Notes: a model not told the origin generated them from the sequence alone. A stretch of 64,000 bases of DNA from Brochothrix campestris FSL F6-1037 (GCF_000525915.1 NZ_AODH01000001.1:38122-102121); one strand, 5' to 3'; numbered from the stretch's first letter, positions 8,756 through 18,091 are shown. A program made the numbers and translations.

Positions 8756-11191
8756 TTATTTTGAAAGTTTCGGTGCAGGATTGAGCCAGGCAGCGATTGC
8801 TTGCCCATCCTCGATTTCGTCTAAAACGAATGAGCCATTTGAATAACGATCGGTGACACTATTAACAGTTTGAACCTCAACATCAACAGTTGTATCATTC
8901 GCTGTTAAGATAGTGACACTGTCTTCTTTGGCAACAGATAACATGGCAATGTAACGATGTGGTTTCGCCTTCAGTTCACGTAACATCAACAACCCACGTA
9001 AAGCACGGGATTGCAGTTCAAGGTGTTTCTCATTGAAACGTTTAACTGAACCTCGTTGAGTCACTAACAAGAGATCGTGTCCTGCCGCCAGTTTAACAGC
9101 ACCAATTACAAAATCGTCTGGTTTGAGGTTGATGCCTTTAACCCCACTTGTTCGTACATTGGCAAGTGGTACTTCATTCAAAGCAAATGTTAGGTTATAG
9201 CCTTTATTCGTCGTAAGACTCACTTTATCACTATCATTAGCAACAAAGACAGTCACTACCGAATCAGCGCCTTTTAATTTAACCCCTGTTAAACTACGCG
9301 CATAACGTTGCGGCTGGTATTGATCCAACGTACTACGTTTAATCATCCCATTTGCAGTCGTAAAGACAACGGCTAACTCGGTGCTAAAGTCTTTCAATGG
9401 CAAGACGGCAACGATACGCTCACTGCTATCAGCGTTCGCCAAGTGACTGACGTGTTCGCCGAGATCCTTCCAACGAATATCGGTCAATTCATGTACTGGT
9501 CGGTACACGTAGTTCCCTTTATCCGTAAAGACGACGACAAAGTCCATCGTATTCATTTGTTGGGCAAAAACGACGTGGTCATTTTCTTTCATCGCAAGAT
9601 CAGATACACCTGTTGAAGCGCTGAATGAACGTAAGCCCGTACGTTTAATATAGCCGTGGGCGGTGACGCTTACCATCACTTCCTCACTGGCAACTAACAC
9701 GGTACGGTCGATTTTGAGTTCCTCGATTTTTTCTTCTATGACAGAACGACGCGGATTAGGGAATTTTTTGTTGATGGCTTTGAGACCGTTGACTAATGTC
9801 TGGTTCAAGACTTTCACATCGCCTAAAATCGCCTCCAGTTGAGCGATCTTATCCGATAATTCTTTCCCTTCAGCTTGTAACTCTGTAATATCCGTATTTG
9901 TAAGACGGTATAATTGCAAGGTTACAATCGCTTCTGCTTGTTCAACTGAAAAAGCAAAGGCTGCCACTAAGTTTTCTTTTGCGTTTTTCTTGTCTTTCGA
10001 TGACCGGATCATCGCAATCACTTCATCTAGAATCGATAAGGCTTTCATCAACCCTTCGATGATATGTTGACGATCACGTGCTTTTTTTACATCATAAATT
10101 GACCGACGGGTGATGATTTCTTGCTGATGTTTAATATACGCATCGATAAAGCCTAAAATGCCATTTAAACGTGGGCGTTTATCATCAATTGCCACCATAT
10201 TAAAGTTATAAGATACTTGCAAATCCGTATTTTTGTATAAATAATTTAAAATTCCTGTGACATTAACGTCTTTTTTGAGTTCGATTGCGATCCGGAGTCC
10301 GGTACGATCACTCTCATCACGCACTTCTGAAATCCCTTCGACTTTTTTATCAAGACGAAGCTCATCAATTCGTTTAACCATATTGGCCTTATTAACCTCG
10401 TATGGAATTTCGGTCACAATAATTTGTTGACGGCCACTACGAATTGTTTCAATCTCGGTTTGCGAACGAATGAAAATTTTACCTTTACCAGTTGTGTAAG
10501 CATCTTTAATGCCTTTGACCCCTTGAATAATACCACCCGTTGGAAAATCCGGTCCAGGGATAATAGTCATAATGTCATCAATTGAACAGTTGGCATGTTT
10601 TAATCGATAAATGACGGCTTCAATGACTTCGCCTAAATTATGCGGTGGAATATCGGTCGCATAACCAGCCGCAATACCAGTTGCCCCGTTCACGAGTAGG
10701 TTCGGGAAATGAGCTGGTAAAACTGTCGGTTCTTTGGTCGTTTCATCAAAGTTATCAATCATCTCAACCGTGCCTTTTTCAAGGTCTTGTAATAAGTGTG
10801 CCGACAGTGAACCGAGTCGTGCTTCGGTATAACGCATTGCTGCTGCTGAATCGCCATCGAGGCTACCATTATTCCCGTGCATTTCAATTAACGGCATCCG
10901 GTTTTTCCAGTCTTGGCTCATTCGTACCATTGCTTCGTACACGGATGAATCACCGTGAGGATGATAGTTACCGATAACGTTACCGACTGTTTTAGCCGAT
11001 TTACGGAATCCTTTTTCGCTCGTGTTACCTTCAGCATACATTGCATATAAAATTCGACGTTGCACGGGTTTTAAACCGTCACGAATATCTGGTAAGGCAC
11101 GTTCTTGAATAATATATTTACTATAACGACCGAAACGGTCGCCAACGACTTCTTCTAACGGTAAGTCTTGAATACCATCATGAATTGGCAT
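8756..11191 (-). CDS. parC: DNA topoisomerase IV subunit A
   Basis: The cutting subunit of topoisomerase IV, which separates daughter chromosomes. The 811-residue protein has the winged-helix domain with the catalytic Tyr in AMRYTEARLG (about residue 121), the tower and coiled-coil region, and a C-terminal beta-pinwheel without the GyrA box. The quinolone-determining segment HPHGDSSVYE carries Ser-Ser and Glu, the sensitive-type residues. GAGGGGG lies 6 bases before ATG 11191, which is preferred over the TTG at 11206. The start overlaps the end of parE by 14 bases, so translation is coupled and the subunits stay in step. Confidence 0.97.
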   Translation of the reverse strand: MPIHDGIQDLPLEEVVGDRFGRYSKYIIQERALPDIRDGLKPVQRRILYAMYAEGNTSEKGFRKSAKTVGNVIGNYHPHGDSSVYEAMVRMSQDWKNRMPLIEMHGNNGSLDGDSAAAMRYTEARLGSLSAHLLQDLEKGTVEMIDNFDETTKEPTVLPAHFPNLLVNGATGIAAGYATDIPPHNLGEVIEAVIYRLKHANCSIDDIMTIIPGPDFPTGGIIQGVKGIKDAYTTGKGKIFIRSQTEIETIRSGRQQIIVTEIPYEVNKANMVKRIDELRLDKKVEGISEVRDESDRTGLRIAIELKKDVNVTGILNYLYKNTDLQVSYNFNMVAIDDKRPRLNGILGFIDAYIKHQQEIITRRSIYDVKKARDRQHIIEGLMKALSILDEVIAMIRSSKDKKNAKENLVAAFAFSVEQAEAIVTLQLYRLTNTDITELQAEGKELSDKIAQLEAILGDVKVLNQTLVNGLKAINKKFPNPRRSVIEEKIEELKIDRTVLVASEEVMVSVTAHGYIKRTGLRSFSASTGVSDLAMKENDHVVFAQQMNTMDFVVVFTDKGNYVYRPVHELTDIRWKDLGEHVSHLANADSSERIVAVLPLKDFSTELAVVFTTANGMIKRSTLDQYQPQRYARSLTGVKLKGADSVVTVFVANDSDKVSLTTNKGYNLTFALNEVPLANVRTSGVKGINLKPDDFVIGAVKLAAGHDLLLVTQRGSVKRFNEKHLELQSRALRGLLMLRELKAKPHRYIAMLSVAKEDSVTILTANDTTVDVEVQTVNSVTDRYSNGSFVLDEIEDGQAIAAWLNPAPKLSK

Positions 11192-13157
11192 CGGAATCCC
11201 CCTCAATCATTACGTTTTCGTTTTCTAAAATACTTTGATCATCTTCTAATGTAAACTCGACGTTACCTTCAATCCAACGACGACGCGGTTCGACCTTGTC
11301 ACCCATTAGCGTTGAAATCCGACGTTCTGAGCGCGCCATGTCGTCAATTCGTACACGAATAAGCGTGCGTGATTCAGGGTCCATTGTGGTCGACCATAAT
11401 TGATCGGCGTTCATTTCACCTAAACCTTTGTAACGCTGAATAACATAGCCACGGCTAAAGTTTTTCAAAACGGTTTCTAGTTCTTCATCGGTCCAAGCGT
11501 ATTCAATCACTTCTTTTTTACCGATTCCTTTGCTGACCTTATAAAGCGGTGGTAAGGCGATGTATACCTTCCCAGCTTGGATTAACGGCAGCATGTAGCG
11601 GTAGAAGAAGGTCAAGAGCAAGACTTGAATATGTGCCCCATCGGTATCGGCATCGGTCATGATGATGACTTTATCATAGTTACAGTCAGCAATATCAAAA
11701 TCAGCGCCAACACCAGCACCGATTGTATGAATAATCGTGCTAATTTCTTCGTTTTTCATAATATCAGCCAATTTTGCTTTTTCGGTATTAACAACCTTAC
11801 CTCGTAGCGGCAAGACAGCTTGAAAGCGACGATCACGTCCTTGCTTCGCTGAACCACCAGCCGAATCCCCTTCGACTAAATACAATTCGTTTTTCATCGG
11901 GTTACGCGATTGAGCCGGCGTTAATTTACCAGATAGCAAGGTATCGCCACGCTTACGTTTCTTACCGTTACGAGTATCCTCGCGGGCCTTACGGGCTGCA
12001 TCACGGGCCTGTTGTGCTTTTACTGATTTACGGATTAATAATTGACTTACTTCAGGGTTTTCGTTTAAGAAATACGCCAATTGTTCCGATACTACCGCAT
12101 CAACGGCCGCGCGGGCTTCAGAAGTACCGAGTTTTTCTTTCGTCTGTCCTTCAAACTGTAAATATTCTTCTGGCACACGAATCGAAATAACAGCTGACAT
12201 TCCTTCGCGAATATCACTACCTTCGAGGTTTTTATCTTTTTCTTTTAATAAGCCAATGCGACGGGCATATTCATTCATCACACGGGTCATAGCCGCTTTT
12301 GCACCTGATTCATGCGTCCCACCACCCTTTGTGCGGACGTTATTAACGAAACTTAACAATGTTTCTGAGTAACCATCGTTAAATTGGAAGGCCATTTCAA
12401 TTTCCATATTTGTATTGACGCCTTCCATCACAACAGTATCATGCAACACTTCTTTATCTTCGTTTAAATATGTGACAAAGGCCGCAATCCCTTCTTCGTA
12501 ATGAAAACTGTCGCTTTTATCATCTTCACGTTCATCGGTTAAATTAATTTCAACGCCTTTCAATAAAAAGGCTGACTCTCTTAAACGTTCACTTAAAACA
12601 TCGTAATTGTACGTAATTGTAGAAAAAATGGTTGCATCTGGTTTAAAATGCATCGTTGTTCCAGTGCATTTTGTCTTGCCTTTTTTAACGAGTTTTGTAA
12701 CTGGAACACCACCATTTTTAAATTGTTGCTCGTATTCATAGCCATCGCGGTAAACTGTAACGGTTAACCACTCACTGAGGGCATTGACAACCGAGGCACC
12801 AACACCATGTAAACCACCTGAGGTTTTATAGCCACCTTGGCCGAACTTACCCCCGGCATGGAGAATCGTCAAAATGACTTCGACTGTCGGTTTACCAGAA
12901 CTATGCATTCCAACTGGCATCCCTCGTCCTTCATCACTAACGACGATGCTATTATCTTTTTTTATCGTAATGTCGATTTTTTTACCAAAGCCAGACAGCA
13001 CTTCGTCGACTGAGTTATCGACGATTTCATACACTAAATGGTGCAAACCGCGCGCATCCGTTGAGCCAATATACATCGCTGGACGTTTACGAACAGCTTC
13101 TAAGCCTTCTAAAATTTGAATGGAATCATCGTTATATTCGGTTGTTTTTTTTACCAA
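11178..13157 (-). CDS. parE: DNA topoisomerase IV subunit B
   Basis: The ATPase subunit of topoisomerase IV. It has the GHKL ATP-binding fold (EIVDNSVDE, DEGRGMP, GGLHGVGASVVNALS) and the Toprim domain (EGDSAGGSAKQGRDR, DADTDGAHIQ) and ends at the usual 659 residues. Assigned as ParE rather than GyrB because it is next to parC and divergent from plsY, as in related genomes. The start is unusual: TTG at 13157 directly followed by a run of eight A and no well-spaced ribosome site. The true N-terminal codons may differ if the A-run is one base too long. Confidence 0.96.
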   Translation of the reverse strand: MVKKTTEYNDDSIQILEGLEAVRKRPAMYIGSTDARGLHHLVYEIVDNSVDEVLSGFGKKIDITIKKDNSIVVSDEGRGMPVGMHSSGKPTVEVILTILHAGGKFGQGGYKTSGGLHGVGASVVNALSEWLTVTVYRDGYEYEQQFKNGGVPVTKLVKKGKTKCTGTTMHFKPDATIFSTITYNYDVLSERLRESAFLLKGVEINLTDEREDDKSDSFHYEEGIAAFVTYLNEDKEVLHDTVVMEGVNTNMEIEMAFQFNDGYSETLLSFVNNVRTKGGGTHESGAKAAMTRVMNEYARRIGLLKEKDKNLEGSDIREGMSAVISIRVPEEYLQFEGQTKEKLGTSEARAAVDAVVSEQLAYFLNENPEVSQLLIRKSVKAQQARDAARKAREDTRNGKKRKRGDTLLSGKLTPAQSRNPMKNELYLVEGDSAGGSAKQGRDRRFQAVLPLRGKVVNTEKAKLADIMKNEEISTIIHTIGAGVGADFDIADCNYDKVIIMTDADTDGAHIQVLLLTFFYRYMLPLIQAGKVYIALPPLYKVSKGIGKKEVIEYAWTDEELETVLKNFSRGYVIQRYKGLGEMNADQLWSTTMDPESRTLIRVRIDDMARSERRISTLMGDKVEPRRRWIEGNVEFTLEDDQSILENENVMIEGDSDANS

Positions 13158-13218
13158 TCCTAAACAGCGCCTTTCTATCTTGGAGTGTTTGCCTTTGCAA
13201 ACGTTTGTTCGTCTTTAA

Positions 13219-13247
13219 AAATAACAAAGATTGACTTGTTTTGTCAA
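13219..13247 (-). promoter_or_regulatory. Candidate promoter of parE
   Basis: The minus strand shows a perfect -35 TTGACA (13242-13247) and TTATTT (13219-13224) 17 bases on, about 60 bases before the start codon. The -10 is weak. The rest of the 452-base parE-plsY gap holds no gene; besides this and the plsY promoter I see only a weak ACCG/CGGT hairpin with a T-run near 13350-13375. Confidence 0.6.
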
Positions 13248-13542
13248 ACAATGTTCGGTACAGCCTTTGTTAAAACTATCTTTTGATTGTAAGTTGTTTT
13301 AAAAAAATAACTCTCTACTATTTAGTGTAACCGATTACGCTCAAAAAATCACCGTAATATCGCGGTTCTTTTTTTAGATTATCGCTAATGGGCATCTTTT
13401 GTCAATAGCTACGAAAGCTTAGTATACACCACTTAGTAGTCGTATCACAAACAAAATCACTATTTATTTGAAACCAATCAGTTTCTTATGACTTACTACT
13501 AACAGTTCCTGTCATTAATTGGTGCCGTAACGAAAATAATCG

Positions 13543-13571
13543 TTCCAATTCCTTACGGTTTCAACTATAAT
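13543..13571 (+). promoter_or_regulatory. Promoter of plsY
   Basis: A perfect -10 TATAAT at 13566-13571 with TTCCAA 17 bases upstream (13543-13548), 39 bases before the plsY start. Confidence 0.65.
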
Positions 13572-13609
13572 GAAGGTGTTACGTACTTTTAAAGAGAAGA
13601 GGAATTCGT

Positions 13610-14227
13610 ATGAATTATGCCATACAAGTGATTGCACTCATACTTGTCGCTTATTTAATCGGATCATTTACAGCAGGCTTGTGGATTGGTAAATGGTTTT
13701 TCAAAAAAGATATTAGAGATTACGGTAGCCGTAACCTTGGCGCTACAAACTCATTTCGTATATTAGGTGTTAAAGCGGGCATCATCGTGATGATAATTGA
13801 TGTCCTGAAAGGGACATTAGCAACCTTAATTCCGGTTTGGTTAGATGTGCCTGTTAACCCATTGTTGATTGGTTTATTTGCAGTCATCGGTCATATTTAC
13901 CCTGCTTACGCAAAATTAAGAGGTGGCAAAGCTGTTGCAACGTCAGCAGGTATCCTCCTCGGTTATTCACCAACAGTCTTTTTAATCGTTCTAATCGCCT
14001 TCGCGATTGTGTTACTATTGACACGTTATGTGTCTTTAAGTTCAATGGTTGCCGTTACTGTCGGCTTTATCGCCAGTATCTTTTTCAAGGATATCACCTT
14101 AATTGTCGTGATGGCGATTTTAACGGCTTTTATCCTTTATCGACACCGTGCCAATATTACACGTATTAAAAACGGAACCGAATCAAAGATGGTTTTTAAA
14201 AGCAAAAAAAAAATAACATGTGATTAA
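13610..14227 (+). CDS. plsY: Acyl-phosphate:glycerol-3-phosphate acyltransferase PlsY
   Basis: Membrane enzyme that transfers the acyl group of acyl phosphate to glycerol 3-phosphate, the first step of phospholipid synthesis. About 205 residues with five membrane segments. Conserved cytoplasmic loops are present: GSFTAGLWIGK, DYGSRNLGATNSFR and GGKAVATSAG. Divergent from parE, as in Bacillales. The frame ends just after a run of ten A near 14203-14212; if the real run is nine, the protein stops four codons earlier at Ser-Lys-Lys-Lys, closer to relatives. Ribosome site AGAAGAGG is 8 bases before the ATG. Confidence 0.95.
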   Translation: MNYAIQVIALILVAYLIGSFTAGLWIGKWFFKKDIRDYGSRNLGATNSFRILGVKAGIIVMIIDVLKGTLATLIPVWLDVPVNPLLIGLFAVIGHIYPAYAKLRGGKAVATSAGILLGYSPTVFLIVLIAFAIVLLLTRYVSLSSMVAVTVGFIASIFFKDITLIVVMAILTAFILYRHRANITRIKNGTESKMVFKSKKKITCD

Positions 14228-14257
14228 AAAGCCGTAGAATGAATTCTACGGCTTTTT
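14226..14257. terminator. Bidirectional terminator between plsY and galM
   Basis: GCCGTAGAA and TTCTACGGC form a perfect 9-pair stem around TGAA, flanked by A-run and T-run, so it can serve both convergent genes. Confidence 0.92.
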
Positions 14258-14263
14258 TCGTGC

Positions 14264-15457
14264 TTAAAACGGTGCAATTGTATACGCTTTTTGGAAAATT
14301 TCGCCTGCGGCAAGTTTGTGTGAACCATACTTGGTTGACCACTCTTTTGATGTATCAGTTGTATCAGCAATTCCTTGCCACGGTTCGATACAAACGAATG
14401 GGGCATCATTTAACGGTGACCAAACACCAACAAAGGCCATTTCAGCGGTATGTACACGGACACCATGTGTCCGTTGTTTGTTCGCCAACGTCAGTTCAGC
14501 AATATCCTCAAAGATTAAGGCATCTTCTTTAAAGAGGGCTTTAGACAGCGGTACATGGGTGATTGCTTGTTTGCTTAATCGTTTCTGGACTGATTGATTA
14601 AGGAAGGGCCCTTCTAAACTCAAGAGCTCCCCGTCAAATGGTTGTGAAAATACTAAATCATAATCAGTAAATGTCTGTTGCGTTTCTAACGGAATATTAA
14701 AGGCTGGATGCCCCCCAATTGAAAAATACAGCGTTGCTTCCGCCGGATTAGTAACTGTCCATTCAACTTTTAGATTTGCATCTTCCAGATAGTATGCGAT
14801 CCGCAGGTTGAAGGCAAACGGATAATTTTTTAATGTCTCAGCTGTTTGCGTCAGTTCCAGTAAAATATGTGTTGGCGATACAGTCACAACCGTAAACGGT
14901 AAATCCCGTGCGAAACCGTGTTGTGGTTGACTATAATACTTGTTTTGATAATGATACTGATTGTCTTGTAGGCGACCGACATTAGGAAATAAAATCGGTG
15001 CATGTCTGCCCCAATAGGTTGGATCTGCTTGCCATATGTATTCAATACCCGTATCTTTACGGATGAATGACTGTAATTCAGCCCCTTTAACGGCTATTTT
15101 AACAATGGCTTGGTCTGTTTCTAACGTATACATCTGCCTCACTCCTTCAGTAGTAGCTAATTTAAACCGTTTGATATGATCTGTTAAGCCTTCTGCTCGT
15201 AACACATAGAGTTGGGTGTCACCAAACAAGTCAAAATGAGGATACTGCTCATGTTTTAAATCTAAGTATTTCGCTTGCAAACCGTATTGACTTCCCCACT
15301 CTATTAATTTAGCACGATCAGCACAGCCAACCTTGGTGAAACTGCTAACCCCATTAAAGCGGTCATCCTGCCACCAATGTGTCAGAAAAGCAATCTCACC
15401 AGACCGTACGGCCGCCTTCCATGCCTTTAATTGCGCACGACTTACCCCAAATGCCAT
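14264..15457 (-). CDS. Fused frame: YneQ-like domain plus aldose 1-epimerase (LacX/GalM type)
   Basis: One open frame of 397 residues carries two normally separate proteins. Residues 1-98 resemble YneQ of Bacillus (start MAFGVSRAQLK, LTHWWQDDRF, end TDHIKRFKL), of unknown function. From Met109 (ATG 15133) follows a complete 289-residue aldose 1-epimerase of the LacX/YihR type, which interconverts alpha and beta anomers of sugars; GARDLPF-like, IGGHPAFN and CIEPWQG segments with the catalytic His and Glu are visible. The linker contains a strong ribosome site 8 bases before ATG 15133, so the epimerase can be made on its own. The junction may be a lost stop or a one-base error. YneQ starts directly after the yneP stop. 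Confidence 0.85.
   Translation of the reverse strand: MAFGVSRAQLKAWKAAVRSGEIAFLTHWWQDDRFNGVSSFTKVGCADRAKLIEWGSQYGLQAKYLDLKHEQYPHFDLFGDTQLYVLRAEGLTDHIKRFKLATTEGVRQMYTLETDQAIVKIAVKGAELQSFIRKDTGIEYIWQADPTYWGRHAPILFPNVGRLQDNQYHYQNKYYSQPQHGFARDLPFTVVTVSPTHILLELTQTAETLKNYPFAFNLRIAYYLEDANLKVEWTVTNPAEATLYFSIGGHPAFNIPLETQQTFTDYDLVFSQPFDGELLSLEGPFLNQSVQKRLSKQAITHVPLSKALFKEDALIFEDIAELTLANKQRTHGVRVHTAEMAFVGVWSPLNDAPFVCIEPWQGIADTTDTSKEWSTKYGSHKLAAGEIFQKAYTIAPF
15134..15148 (-). promoter_or_regulatory. Internal ribosome site before the galM part
   Basis: GAAGGAG on the minus strand lies about 8 bases before ATG 15133, inside the fused frame. It indicates that the epimerase was, or still is, translated separately. 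Confidence 0.7.
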
Positions 15458-15880
15458 CTATTCAACTTCCTTTTTATAGCCCTTATCCCACTCAGGGAAA
15501 TGCCTTCTAAAAGAGGCAGGTTTAAAATGTTCTTTCGTAACAATCGCATGGGTTGTTGTTGCAGTAAGAGCCAGTTGGTCGGTTTCTTTTACCCGAATTT
15601 CATAACCGTAGGTTGTCCGCAACCCATCATAAGCTGCAACCCACGTTTTGACGATGGCTGATTGCCCGTATCGTAACGGGAATTTATATTGCAACTGGAC
15701 ATCTAACACAGGTGCTAAATAACCTTGTGCCTCCATTTCGACATAATCAAAGCCGAGTTGTGAAATCAAATTCGTCCGTCCTATCTCACACCAGACTAAG
15801 TAATTCGTATGATACACGACTCCCATTTGATCGGTTTCACTATAGCGCACTTTAATTTCAGATTGGTTGACTGTTTTCAT
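15458..15880 (-). CDS. yneP: YneP-like acyl-CoA thioesterase (hotdog fold)
   Basis: A 140-residue hotdog-fold thioesterase of the YbgC/FadM (4-hydroxybenzoyl-CoA) type. The signature is RYSETDQMGVVYHTNYLVWCEIGR, with the catalytic Asp of the Asp-Gln pair near residue 16 and Tyr/His of VYHTNY. It should hydrolyse acyl-CoA or acyl-ACP; the physiological substrate is unknown. ATG 15880 follows GAGGAGG. The gene begins only 17 bases after the codY terminator, so its expression probably depends on readthrough. It is joined to the YneQ frame without a gap, the yneP-yneQ order of Bacillales. Confidence 0.88.
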   Translation of the reverse strand: MKTVNQSEIKVRYSETDQMGVVYHTNYLVWCEIGRTNLISQLGFDYVEMEAQGYLAPVLDVQLQYKFPLRYGQSAIVKTWVAAYDGLRTTYGYEIRVKETDQLALTATTTHAIVTKEHFKPASFRRHFPEWDKGYKKEVE

Positions 15881-15896
15881 GTTTATCCTCCTCAAT

Positions 15897-15926
15897 AAAA
15901 AAAGGAACAATCCAAGGGATTGTTCC
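15897..15926 (-). terminator. Terminator after codY, directly before yneP
   Basis: A perfect 10-pair stem, GGAACAATCC with GGATTGTTCC, loop of three, followed by seven T on the minus strand. The T-run ends a few bases before the yneP ribosome site, so it may work as an attenuator for yneP. Confidence 0.88.
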
Positions 15927-16036
15927 TTTTAGACTGTAGTAAAAGTAACTTGAATCTGTATATAAAACAACTCGATCAATAGCGACCGTTTGACCCTCAA
16001 TGTTATAGCGCGCATCACTTAGTTAAACGTTGCGAC

Positions 16037-16819
16037 TTACATACTTGTTTTTTCAAGAGCCACTAAAAATTTATCATTAAGCACTTTAATATAAGTTCCT
16101 TTCATGCCAAGTGAGCGTGATTCAATCACACCAGCACTTTCAAGTTTACGTAATGCATTAACAATTACTGAACGTGTAATACCGACTCGATCGGCGATTT
16201 TAGACGCAACTAGCAAGCCTTCCTTACCACCAAGTTCTTCAAAAATATGTTCAATCGCGCCATGTTCACTGTATGAGAGAGAGTTAATTGCCATTTGTAC
16301 AACGGCTTTACTACGAGCTTCTTCCTCAATTTCTTCGGTTTTTTCACGTAAAATTTCCATGCCAACAACGGTTGCACCGTATTCAGCCAAAATTAAATCG
16401 TCATCTGTAAAAACATCGCTTAAACGTGAAATGATTAACGTTCCCAAACGATCACCACCACCAACAATCGGTACAATTGTCGTTAAACCTTGTTTAAAAA
16501 TACCGGCATTTTCGACAGGGAAAATCGTGTAACGACTTTCGAAATCAATGTTTTGGGTTGTTTCAGTAATATTAAATAAGCTATTCGTGTAATCAACTGG
16601 AAATTGACGACTTTCGATGAAGCTGATCATTCGTTGGTTATTAATTTCAACTTCTTCAGATACACCTAGCAATTTTCCTTTACGGCTTACAATGTAGACA
16701 TTTGCCTCAATAAAACGACTCATTGTTGCAGCCATTTCGTTAAAATCAACGGAATGACCAGCTGATTTTTGTAATAATGAGTTAATTCCACGCGTCTTTT
16801 GTAATAATGTAAGGTTCAT
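16037..16819 (-). CDS. codY: CodY, global GTP/branched-chain amino acid-sensing repressor
   Basis: Repressor that responds to GTP and isoleucine/valine and controls nutrient, peptide-uptake and virulence genes in Bacillota. The 260-residue protein has the N-terminal GAF domain (about residues 1-155, with SRKGKLLG and the branched-chain-binding segment near [10 protein letters not shown]) and the C-terminal winged helix with [23 protein letters not shown] 16819 follows AGGAGG by 7 bases. In Bacillus and Listeria hslV and hslU lie between codY and xerC; here the gap is only 225 bases and they are absent. Confidence 0.98.
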   Translation of the reverse strand: MNLTLLQKTRGINSLLQKSAGHSVDFNEMAATMSRFIEANVYIVSRKGKLLGVSEEVEINNQRMISFIESRQFPVDYTNSLFNITETTQNIDFESRYTIFPVENAGIFKQGLTTIVPIVGGGDRLGTLIISRLSDVFTDDDLILAEYGATVVGMEILREKTEEIEEEARSKAVVQMAINSLSYSEHGAIEHIFEELGGKEGLLVASKIADRVGITRSVIVNALRKLESAGVIESRSLGMKGTYIKVLNDKFLVALEKTSM

Positions 16820-16941
16820 TAGTTTTCCTCCTAGAGATGACTCGCCACAGCAGTCATTTGATGTTATTTAGTTTTTGTGATACGTTCAGTCAAACATATA
16901 TGTGTGAATAAGTAAGATTACTTAACATTAGGTCCTTACGT

Positions 16942-16959
16942 AGTATATCACGTTATCGT
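16942..16959 (-). promoter_or_regulatory. Candidate codY promoter (extended -10)
   Basis: Minus-strand TGATATACT gives a -10 TATACT (16942-16947) with the TG extension. No good -35 is seen. About 120 bases upstream of codY. Confidence 0.45.
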
Positions 16960-17044
16960 ACAATTAAACATACATAATCATTGTTTTTTGTGCTATTTTA
17001 TTTAATTAATAAACTTTTCTGTGAAAACGACCTTGTTTATGAAA

Positions 17045-17953
17045 TTATGCACGCGGATGTGCATTGCGATATGTTTCTTGTAATCGTTCTTTGGTGACAT
17101 GTGTATAAATTTGCGTCGATGATAAACTTACGTGCCCAAGTAATTCTTGTACGGTTCGCATATCGGCTCCTGCATTCATCAAATCGGTAGCAAAGGTATG
17201 ACGTAACATGTGTGGGTGAATCTTACCGGTTAATGTCGTTGCCTTCATTAATTGGTCTAAACAGTAGCGGATTCCTCTAACAGTCAACGGTTTCCCATTT
17301 TTATTAATGAAAACAGCCGTATGTGTTTCATTAAAATGTTGTAATAACGGGGTGCGACACTTTTCGAAGTAAGTCTGCAAGGCATCGATGGCAAACTGTC
17401 CGAGAGGAACATGTCGTTCTTTGCTCCCCTTCCCGTGCACTAACACTGTGTGATAGTTCATATCAATGTCTGCTAGTCGCATAGCTTCACACTCTGAAAC
17501 ACGCATACCTGTTGCATAAAGAACTTCAAGTAAAGCTAAATCACGACTCGCTAACTTTGTTTGCCGTGTTTGCGCCGTTTCGAACAACTCATTCATCTCT
17601 TCAGAATAAAAGAAATGTGGTAGACTAACGTATTTACGCGCATGTGAAACTGATGCCAACGGATTTTGATCGGTTTGGTTAGTTGTCACTAAGTAAGCAT
17701 AAAAACTACGTAAACTCGATAACTTCCGTGAAACACTTGAACGTGATAATAATTGTTCATGCAATTTAGTTAAATATAAGCGAATATCGAGCATTTCAAC
17801 CGCAGCATAGTTTGCGATATTTTCACTGTTCAAAAAGGTCGTAAAGTCTGTAACATCTGCTTGGTAGGCAAGGACTGTTGCCGCAGAATAATTACGTTCT
17901 ACTTCTAAATATTGTGTAAAATTAAGGATGTCCTTATTTTCGAGAGTTATCAT
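17045..17953 (-). CDS. xerC: Tyrosine recombinase XerC (CodV)
   Basis: Site-specific recombinase that works with XerD at dif to resolve chromosome dimers. The 302-residue protein has an N-terminal SAM-like core-binding domain and a C-terminal catalytic domain with ATGMRVSE (Arg), the HGKGSKERHVP lysine hairpin, HMLRHTFAT, LGHVSLSST and the nucleophile in QIYTHVT. Context (topA upstream, codY downstream) matches codV. Unlike in Bacillus it has its own promoter and is separated from topA by a terminator. Confidence 0.95.
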   Translation of the reverse strand: MITLENKDILNFTQYLEVERNYSAATVLAYQADVTDFTTFLNSENIANYAAVEMLDIRLYLTKLHEQLLSRSSVSRKLSSLRSFYAYLVTTNQTDQNPLASVSHARKYVSLPHFFYSEEMNELFETAQTRQTKLASRDLALLEVLYATGMRVSECEAMRLADIDMNYHTVLVHGKGSKERHVPLGQFAIDALQTYFEKCRTPLLQHFNETHTAVFINKNGKPLTVRGIRYCLDQLMKATTLTGKIHPHMLRHTFATDLMNAGADMRTVQELLGHVSLSSTQIYTHVTKERLQETYRNAHPRA

Positions 17954-17982
17954 TGTTTTTCCTCCTTAACCCCATTCATCGT

Positions 17983-18010
17983 ATCATACCAAAAGCTAAA
18001 AAGTAAACAA
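17983..18010 (-). promoter_or_regulatory. Promoter of xerC
   Basis: Minus-strand TTGTTT (18005-18010), 16-base spacer and TATGAT (17983-17988) preceded by TGG, an extended -10. Confidence 0.6.
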
Positions 18011-18045
18011 TTCGGAACTTTCAGAACTTTAGTGGATGAGGTAAA

Positions 18046-18083
18046 TAAAAAACTGAGGGTTGACACCTTAATGTCACCCTCAG
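18046..18083 (-). terminator. Terminator of topA
   Basis: CTGAGGGT(T)GACA pairs with TGTCACCCTCAG (one bulge); six T follow on the minus strand, just after the topA stop. Confidence 0.88.
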
Positions 18084-18091
18084 CATGATGC

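Noticed and set aside
16990..17035. CodY-binding box before codY (TTTTCTGTGAAAA)
   Set aside because: Compared with AATTTTCWGAAAATT it has a two-base insertion in the centre and lies far from the promoter.
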